From NCBI RefSeq assembly GCF_017168255.1, contig NZ_JABFAP010000001.1, forward strand, positions 1,643,691-1,707,690: 64,000 nt of DNA, read 5' to 3'. A model generated the notes under the pieces. The model was given only the letters and a program-made list of their open reading frames with translations. It searched no databases and was not told where the DNA came from. Made by a program: the position numbers and the translations under genes. This stretch comes from Agrococcus sp. KRD186 (GTDB taxonomy: Bacteria; Actinomycetota; Actinomycetes; Actinomycetales; Microbacteriaceae). Shown here in pieces: positions 56,873-64,000 of the stretch. How positions within the stretch are numbered: the first letter of the stretch is position 1; the number at the start of each line of letters is the position of its first letter.

Positions 56873-57975
56873 CGTGCGGCGTCGTACCCGTCGGCGATCT
56901 CGTCCGCGAGCTGCTCGAAGTCGTCGAAGCTGCAGAACGCGCTAGCCGCGGCGTTCTGGGTCACCTGCTCGAGGTCGTCGAGGCCCCAGTCGAACGCGTC
57001 GACCAGCAGGCCGAGCTCGCGCGTGAGCGTCGTGCCCGACTGCAGCCGGTTGTCGGGGTTGACGGTGACGCAGAAGCCCAGCTGGTGCAGCAGGTCGATC
57101 GGGTGGTCGGTGAGCGCCGAGCCCCACTGCGCGATCGTGCCGGTCTGCAGGTTGGAGGAGGGGCTGACCTCGAGCGCGATCTGGCGGTCCTTCACCCATT
57201 CGGCGATCTCTCCCAGCCGCACGACGACCGCGTCGTCGGTCTCCTCCTCGACCACGATGTCCTCGGCGATGCGGGTGCCGTGGCCCAGCCGCAGCGCCCG
57301 TCCGCTGAAGAGCGCGTCGGCGATCGAGTCGATGCCCGCCCCTTCGCCGGCGTGCACGGTGGCCGGGAAGTGCGCCTTCGCGAGCGTGTCGAACGCGGAC
57401 TGCAGGCGCGAGGCGGGAAAACCGTCCTCCGGCCCGGCGATGTCGAAGCCGACGGCACCCGTGTGGCGGTGGCGGAGGGCGAGCTGCGCGATCTCGTCGG
57501 CGCGGTCGAGGTGGCGCATAGCGCTGACCAGCTGGCCGACGCGGATGCGGCCGCCGTGGCTGGCAACCAGGCCGATGGCCTCCTCGATGCCCGCCTGCAC
57601 GGCCTCTACCGTCTGATCGAGCGTGAGGCCGCGCAGCAGGTGCTGCTCCGGGGCCCAGCGGATCTCGCCGTAGACGACGCCGTCCTCGGCGAGGTCGAGC
57701 ACGAACTCCTTCGCCACCCGGTGCAGGCCGTGCTCGGTCTGCATGACGGCCGTCGTGATGTCGAACGTCTGCAGGTACTCCGGCAGCGAGCCGGAGTTCG
57801 ACTGCGCCGCGAACCACGCGGCCAGCGACTCGGCATCATCGGCGGGCAGCTCGAGCCCGATCTCGTCGCCGAGCTCGAGGATGGTCTGCGGCCGCAGCCC
57901 GCCGTCGAGATGGTCGTGGAGGCTGACTTTCGGCAGCGTCTGGATATCGACGCCATCGACCTCGTACCGGCTCAT
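56869..57975 (-). CDS. add: adenosine deaminase
   Basis: A 368-residue metal-dependent hydrolase that converts adenosine and deoxyadenosine to inosine and deoxyinosine. Zinc ligands appear in LHDHLDGG near residue 22, FPATVHAGEGAGID near residue 206, LGHGTRIAED and later LEVSPSSNLQTG and TVNPDNRLQSG, which matches the family's conserved order. The ATG at 57975 has GGAGG four bases upstream. It is followed by an EIIA gene with translational coupling. The product inosine feeds purine phosphorylase. Confidence 0.94.
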   Translation of the reverse strand: MSRYEVDGVDIQTLPKVSLHDHLDGGLRPQTILELGDEIGLELPADDAESLAAWFAAQSNSGSLPEYLQTFDITTAVMQTEHGLHRVAKEFVLDLAEDGVVYGEIRWAPEQHLLRGLTLDQTVEAVQAGIEEAIGLVASHGGRIRVGQLVSAMRHLDRADEIAQLALRHRHTGAVGFDIAGPEDGFPASRLQSAFDTLAKAHFPATVHAGEGAGIDSIADALFSGRALRLGHGTRIAEDIVVEEETDDAVVVRLGEIAEWVKDRQIALEVSPSSNLQTGTIAQWGSALTDHPIDLLHQLGFCVTVNPDNRLQSGTTLTRELGLLVDAFDWGLDDLEQVTQNAAASAFCSFDDFEQLADEIADGYDAAR

Positions 57976-58008
57976 GCCGCCTCCGTCGTCCGGGTGCCTG
58001 GAACCTCG

Positions 58009-58014
58009 ATCGTA
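58009..58014 (-). promoter_or_regulatory. -10-like TACGAT for add-EIIA
   Basis: TACGAT on the minus strand places transcription start about 27 bases before ATG 57975, upstream of the GGAGG ribosome site. It lies in the gap after the DUF4190 gene. Confidence 0.4.
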
Positions 58015-58043
58015 GCGGCCCGCGACGCGGATCTGCGCGCGGG

Positions 58044-58370
58044 TCAGGCGGCGAAGCCCGCCATGCCCAGCGCTGCCAGCACGATCCCGCCGAACAGCAG
58101 CACGAGCAGCAGGCCGAGCACGAGCGCGACGATGTTCAGCGCGATGCCCCAGTTGGCCATCGTGCGGCCCGCGGGCTCGCGGCCCTTCGCCATGATGCCA
58201 ACGATGAGGCCGGCGATGGGGATGAGGAAGGTGAAGCCCAGGAAGAGGGAGACGATGCCGATGGCGAGGCTGACGATCGAGAGCGTCTTCGGCTCGGCCG
58301 ACGCGTAGCCACCGGGTTGCAGCCGCTCGGCGGGAGCACCCGGCTGGTAGGGGCTCTGGTAGTCGGACAT
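58044..58370 (-). CDS. DUF4190-like small membrane protein
   Basis: A 108-residue protein with a proline/tyrosine-rich cytoplasmic N-terminus (YQSPYQPGAPAERLQPGGY) and two hydrophobic helices (~32-62 and ~76-104). It resembles the DUF4190 family, which has no known function. GAGGAG lies seven bases before the ATG at 58370. It sits between the deoA and add units without clear functional linkage. Confidence 0.7.
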   Translation of the reverse strand: MSDYQSPYQPGAPAERLQPGGYASAEPKTLSIVSLAIGIVSLFLGFTFLIPIAGLIVGIMAKGREPAGRTMANWGIALNIVALVLGLLLVLLFGGIVLAALGMAGFAA

Positions 58371-58459
58371 GGCGCATCTCCTCGCGGGTGGGGGTACTCA
58401 GTCAAGCAGTGACCCGCACCGCGAACCTGGAAGTCTGCTGGAGGGTTCCTGGACGCAGA

Positions 58460-59749
58460 TCAGGCGATGCGCTCGCGCACGATCGACGGCACCTCGATGG
58501 TCGTGCCGGGCGCGGCGAGCTCCCAGGCGCCCTCGAGCGCCTCGAGCGCGCGCGGGATGCGCGTGGCATCGTCGGCCGAGATCGTCCACAGCGGGTCGCC
58601 CTTGCGCACGGCGTCGCCGGGCTTCACGTGCAGGTCGATGCCCGCCGCGTGCACCACCGGGTCGCTCGCCCGCGCCCGGCCCGCGCCGAGGCGCCACGCG
58701 GCGATGCCGAACGGCAGCGCATCCTGCCGAGCCAGCATGCCGTCGGCCTCCGCGACCACGGTGTGCGTCTCGCGCGGCTCCGGCAGCGCCGCGTCGGGGT
58801 CGCCGTCCTGCGCGATGACGAACCTCCGCCAGACGTCCATCGCCCGGCCGTCGGCGAGCGCCGCCTCGACGTCCGCATCGGGCTGGCCCACCGCATCCAG
58901 CATCTCCCGCGCCAGGGCGACGGTCAGCTCCACCACGTCGGCGGGGCCGCCGCCGGCGAGCACCTCGACCGACTCGCGCACCTCGTTGGCGTTGCCGATC
59001 GCGAGACCCAGCGGCGTGTCCATGGTGGTCAGCAGCGCTCGCGTCTCGACGCCCGCGTCGCGGCCCAGCTCGACCATCGTCATGGCCAGCTCGCGCGCCC
59101 GCTCGAACTCCTGCATGAACGCGCCGGAGCCGAACTTCACGTCGAGCACGAGCGCGCCGGTGCCCTCGGCGATCTTCTTCGACATGATCGAGGATGCGAT
59201 GAGCGGGATGGCCTCGACGGTGCCGGTGATGTCGCGCAGCGCATAGAGCCGCTTGTCGGCCGGCGCCAGGCCGGCGCCCGCGGCGCAGACCACGCCGCCG
59301 ACGGTGCGCAGCTGCTCGAGCATCTCGTCGTTCGTGAGCTCGGCGCGCCAGCCGGGGATCGACTCGAGCTTGTCGAGCGTGCCGCCGGTGTGCCCGAGGC
59401 CGCGGCCCGACAGCTGCGGCACGGCAGCGCCGAAGGCGGCCACCAGGGGCATGAGCGGCAGGGTGATCTTGTCGCCGACGCCGCCGGTGGAGTGCTTGTC
59501 GACCGTCGGCGCGTCGAGCGAGGAGAAGTCCATCCGCTCGCCGGAGGCGATCATCGCCATCGTCAGGTCGTGGATCTCGCGGCGGTCCATGCCGTTGAGC
59601 AGGATCGCCATCGCCAGCGCCGCCATCTGCGGGTCGTCGACGTAGCCGCGCGTGTAGGCGTCGATCAGCCAGTCGATCTGCGCGGTCGAGAGCGCTCCCT
59701 TGTCGCGCTTGACCCGGATGATGTCGACGGCGTCGAATGCCTCAGCCAC
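58460..59749 (-). CDS. deoA: thymidine phosphorylase
   Basis: A 429-residue enzyme splitting thymidine or deoxyuridine into base and deoxyribose-1-phosphate. It has the pyrimidine phosphorylase signature: SLDAPTVDKHSTGGVGDK near residues 76-93 with KHSTGG(V)GD, then SGRGLGHTGGTLDKLE and SSIMSKKIAEGTGALVLDVK. The GTG at 59749 has GGAGG nine bases upstream. It overlaps cdd by 8 bp and is the last gene of the nucleoside uptake and salvage operon. Confidence 0.93.
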   Translation of the reverse strand: MAEAFDAVDIIRVKRDKGALSTAQIDWLIDAYTRGYVDDPQMAALAMAILLNGMDRREIHDLTMAMIASGERMDFSSLDAPTVDKHSTGGVGDKITLPLMPLVAAFGAAVPQLSGRGLGHTGGTLDKLESIPGWRAELTNDEMLEQLRTVGGVVCAAGAGLAPADKRLYALRDITGTVEAIPLIASSIMSKKIAEGTGALVLDVKFGSGAFMQEFERARELAMTMVELGRDAGVETRALLTTMDTPLGLAIGNANEVRESVEVLAGGGPADVVELTVALAREMLDAVGQPDADVEAALADGRAMDVWRRFVIAQDGDPDAALPEPRETHTVVAEADGMLARQDALPFGIAAWRLGAGRARASDPVVHAAGIDLHVKPGDAVRKGDPLWTISADDATRIPRALEALEGAWELAAPGTTIEVPSIVRERIA

Positions 59750-60167
59750 GGTGCCCGGCCTCCCTCTGCGCTGCGTACTCGTCCAGTTGCCGGGGACCGA
59801 AGGCATCCGGCAGCACCTCGTCGATCGTGCGGATGCCGCTGACGGTGTCGAGCAGCATGCCCGGTGCCGCGTGCTCGAAGAGCAGCTGCCGGCAGCGGCC
59901 GCACGGCATCAGCCGCTCGCCGGAGCCGTTCACGCACGCGAAGGCGACGAGCTTGCCGCCGCCGCCCATCACCATCTCGCTCACGAGCGAGCACTCCGCG
60001 CACAGGGTGACGCCGTAGGCGGCGTTCTCGATGTTCGCACCGGCGACCACGCGGCCGTCGTCGACGAGCGCCGCCGCCCCGACGGGGAAGCGCGAGTAGG
60101 GCACGTAGGCCTTCGCGCTCGCCTCCACCGCGCGGGCGTGCAGCGACTCCCAATCGATCGCGGTCAT
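59742..60167 (-). CDS. cdd: cytidine deaminase
   Basis: A 141-residue tetrameric-type deaminase converting cytidine and deoxycytidine to uridine forms. Motifs are YSRFPVGAAAL near residue 20, NIENAAYGVTLCAE with the catalytic Cys-Ala-Glu, and the zinc MPCGRCRQLL near residue 91. The ATG at 60167 overlaps the upstream permease stop (ATGA), and its own stop overlaps deoA. Coupling transport to cdd and deoA makes cytidine/thymidine salvage likely. Confidence 0.94.
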   Translation of the reverse strand: MTAIDWESLHARAVEASAKAYVPYSRFPVGAAALVDDGRVVAGANIENAAYGVTLCAECSLVSEMVMGGGGKLVAFACVNGSGERLMPCGRCRQLLFEHAAPGMLLDTVSGIRTIDEVLPDAFGPRQLDEYAAQREAGHRG

Positions 60168-61452
60168 TGCTTCCTGTACGGCTTGCCGCTCGCGGCGGGC
60201 GGTCTCGACTGCCCGATGAAGCCGGCCACCGCGAGGATGGTGATCACGTACGGGAGCATCAGCATGAACTCGCTCGGCACCGGCGAGCCGATCGCGCCGA
60301 GCGTCTGCTGCAGCGCGGAGGCGAAGCCGAACAGCAGCGCTGCCCCGGTCGCCTTGATCGGGTGCCACTGGCCGAAGATGACCGCAGCGAGCGCGATGTA
60401 GCCCAGGCCCGCCGTCATCTCGCGCGTGAAGGCGCCGTTCGAGTCGAGCGTGAAGTAGGCGCCGCCGAGGCCGGCGACGGCTCCCGCCAGCGACACGTTC
60501 CAGAACCGCAGCCGGGGCACGTTGATGCCGACCGTGTCGGCCGCCAGCGGGTGCTCGCCGATCGCGCGCAGCCGCAGGCCCCAGGTGGTCTTGAACAGAC
60601 CCCAGGCGATGAGCGGCACGATGATGTACATCGCGTAGACGATCACCGTCTGGTTGAACAGCGCCGGGCCGATGAGCGGGATGTTCTCGAGCACCGGGAT
60701 GTTGATCCGCGGCAGGCGATCGGGCGAGTTGAGCGCTGGGTTGTCGGTGAGCACCGAGGAGTAGAAGAAGTTGGTCAGCCCGGCGATCAGCACGTTGAGC
60801 ACCACGCCCACGATGATCTGCTCGACGAAGTAGCGGATCGCGAACACCGCCAGCACCATCGACACCAGCACCGCTGCGACCATGGCCGCGACCACGCCCA
60901 CGATCGTCGAACCGGTCGCCGAGGCGACCACGGCGCCGGTGAAGGCGCCGCCGAGCAGCTGCGCCTCGATGGCGATGTTCACGACACCGGCTCGCTCGGA
61001 GATCACGCCGCCCATGGCGCCGAAGATCAGCGGCACGGAGAGCCCGACGGTGGCGAAGAGCAGTCCCGGGATCGGGATCATCGCACCGGCGCCGGCCCAG
61101 ACGAGGAAGCCCACCACGAACACGATGCCGAAGACGACCGGCAGCCAGGCGCCGACCTTCCGCACCGTCGCGGCCGCCCAGAAGGAGAAGGCGGTCAGCA
61201 GCGCCAGCACCACCACGACGACGATGCCCGTGGCACGCACCGGCAGCAGCGCATCCGGGATCTGGAAGAAGTCGCCGCCGGAGGCCAGGCGCAGGCGCGC
61301 GAGGCCATCGCGGGCGAGCAGGACCATCAGGATGAACGAGACGACCGTCAGGACGGCGTAGGAGATCGGCGCCTTCCAGTGCTTGACGACGGCCCGCTCC
61401 AGATCGATGCGCTCGTCGGCGGACGGCTGCACCTCTGCAGGCTGCTGCGTGG

Positions 61453-61456
<4 letters not shown>
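60164..61456 (-). CDS. nucleoside ABC transporter permease
   Basis: A 430-residue polytopic membrane protein of the BmpC/NupQ-type permease family, with about ten helices. It has RAGVVNIAIEAQLLGGAFTGA (residues ~155-175) and the late EHPLAADTVGINVPRLRF coupling region that contacts the ATPase. It would form a heterodimer with the preceding permease and import nucleosides. Its start overlaps that gene's stop (ATGA) and its stop overlaps cdd. Amino acid export or sugar uptake are less likely given the downstream salvage genes. Confidence 0.85.
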
Positions 61457-62858
<1,402 letters not shown>

Positions 62859-62862
<4 letters not shown>

Positions 62863-64000
62863 GCTGCCGCTCCTTCGCTCGGGTCGGTCGGGTCTGCGGG
62901 CGCACCCGCGGGAGGCTCGCCGGCCATCATCAGGCCGAGCGTGTCCCGGCTGGTGTCCGCTGGCACGACGCCCACGACGCCGCCGCGATACATCACCGCG
63001 ATGCGGTCGGCCAGCCCGACCACCTCGTCGAGCTCGGTCGAGACGACGATGACGGGGATGCCCGCGTCGCGGCTGGCGATGACCTGGCTGTGCACGAACT
63101 CGATCGAGCCGACATCGAGGCCGCGGGTGGGCTGCGAGGCGACGAACAGCGCCAGCGGGCGACCCAGCTCGCGAGCGAGCACCACCTTCTGCTGGTTGCC
63201 GCCGGAGAGCGTGCCGACACGCGTGTCGATGCCCTGTGCGCGGATGTCGAAGGCACCCAGCTTCTCGGTCGCGAACGCATCGCGCACGGCCCGGTCGATC
63301 GACCCGGCCTTGACGAACGGCTCGCCCCGGTAGCGATCGAGCATGAGGTTCTCGGCGATCGTGAAGTCGCCGACGAGGCCGTCGACCGTCCTGTCCTCCG
63401 GCACGAAGCCGACGCCCGAGTCGAGCACCTCGCGCACCGACTTCCCCTGCAGCTCGAGCCCGTTGAGCGTGATGGACCCGGTCGCGCGCGGCTGCATCCC
63501 GATGATCGCCTCGGTCAGCTCGGTCTGACCGTTGCCCTGCACGCCGGCGATGCAGAGCACCTCGCCGCCGCGAACATCGAAGGAGACGTCGTTGACGACC
63601 TTCTGGCCGATGGCGTCCAGCACGGTGAGCCCGCGGATCTCGACCACGTTGTCGGTGAGCACCGGCGGGCTCTTCTGCACGGTCAGCTCTACTGCGCGGC
63701 CGACCATCATGGAGGCCAGCTCGTTGCTGGAGTCCTCGCGGCTCGCCTCGCCGACCACCTTGCCCAGGCGGATGACCGTGATGCGGTCGGCGATCGCGCG
63801 CACCTCGCGCAGCTTGTGGGTGATGAAGACGATGGCCGTGCCCTCGTCGCGGAGCTGCTGCATGATCGCCATCAGCTCATCGGTCTCCCGCGGCGTCAGC
63901 ACGGCGGTGGGCTCGTCGAACACGAGCACCTTCGCATCCTGCGACAGCGCCTTGATGATCTCGACGCGCTGCTGCACACCGACGGGCAGATCCTCGATCT
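62859..64000 (-). CDS. nucleoside ABC transporter ATP-binding protein (partial)
   Basis: The 3' part of a double-ATPase protein; the gene runs off the window, so Walker A of the first ATPase is missing. Visible are the first signature LPVGVQQRVEIIKAL with Walker B VLVFDEPTAV, and the second ATPase: VQGNGQTELTEAI (Walker A-like), LSGGNQQKVVLARELG signature and ALFVASQPTRGLDVGS in place of Walker B. The second Walker B has the aspartate-less form common in these importers. This layout is typical of BmpB/RbsA-like proteins for nucleosides. A substrate-binding lipoprotein gene is expected just outside. Confidence 0.87.

Overview
The window is high-GC DNA from an actinobacterium. A WhiB regulator, an acyl-CoA carboxylase set of AccA3/AccD5/AccE type, an LCP ligase, a CAP protein with cell-wall-binding repeats and many leaderless-looking promoters point that way. 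I infer a member of the Microbacteriaceae or a close relative, but no marker gene here fixes genus or species. No tRNA, rRNA, CRISPR array, transposase or prophage gene was recognised.

Layout. 0-4.8 kb: edge gene, GT2 glycosyltransferase, whiB2-like regulator, manA, an acyl-CoA dehydrogenase and a polyprenyl-phosphate mannose synthase-like enzyme. 5-29.6 kb: a surface-glycan cluster. It holds an O-antigen ligase/polymerase-like protein, a large secreted repeat protein, a Wzm/Wzt exporter with an acyltransferase, a pyruvyltransferase, seven further glycosyltransferases or rhamnan-type proteins, rmlA and rmlB (rmlC and rmlD are absent) and a CAP-domain wall protein. 29.6-35.2 kb: minus-strand genes LCP ligase, purE, purK, ugd, PH-domain protein and birA. 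35.3-39.4 kb: accD5, accE, topoisomerase IB and an FAD monooxygenase. 39.4-41.3 kb: a dehydrogenase remnant beside an AbiE-like toxin/antitoxin pair. 41.4-49.7 kb: RNA methyltransferase, DoxX/TetR pair, maf, an uncharacterised protein, and a TetR-controlled heterodimeric ABC exporter. 49.9-57.9 kb: accA3, lpdA-like flavoprotein, YaeQ, purine nucleoside phosphorylase, phosphohexomutase, EIIA and adenosine deaminase. 58-64 kb: a nucleoside uptake and salvage operon (ABC ATPase, two permeases, cdd, deoA).

How it works together. The glycan cluster has nucleotide-sugar supply (manA, rmlA, rmlB, ugd), assembly enzymes, ABC export with an extended Wzt carbohydrate-recognition domain, decoration (acyl and pyruvyl groups) and an LCP enzyme to attach the product to the wall. 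The housekeeping frame (manA, whiB2, lcp, purE, purK, PH protein, birA, accD5, accE, maf, accA3, lpdA, deoD, pmm, add, deoA, cdd) follows the order I recall for Mycobacterium tuberculosis Rv3255c to Rv3315c, so the glycan cluster looks like a lineage-specific insertion into an old actinobacterial block.

The most striking observations are: a recurring -10-like hexamer ending 6-8 nt before the start codon of about sixteen genes; a GT2-GT4 fusion beside a split and partly inverted copy of itself; complementary degenerate ATPase motifs in the heterodimeric exporter; and a secreted protein with a lysozyme-like N-terminus and at least nine 'DG' repeats.
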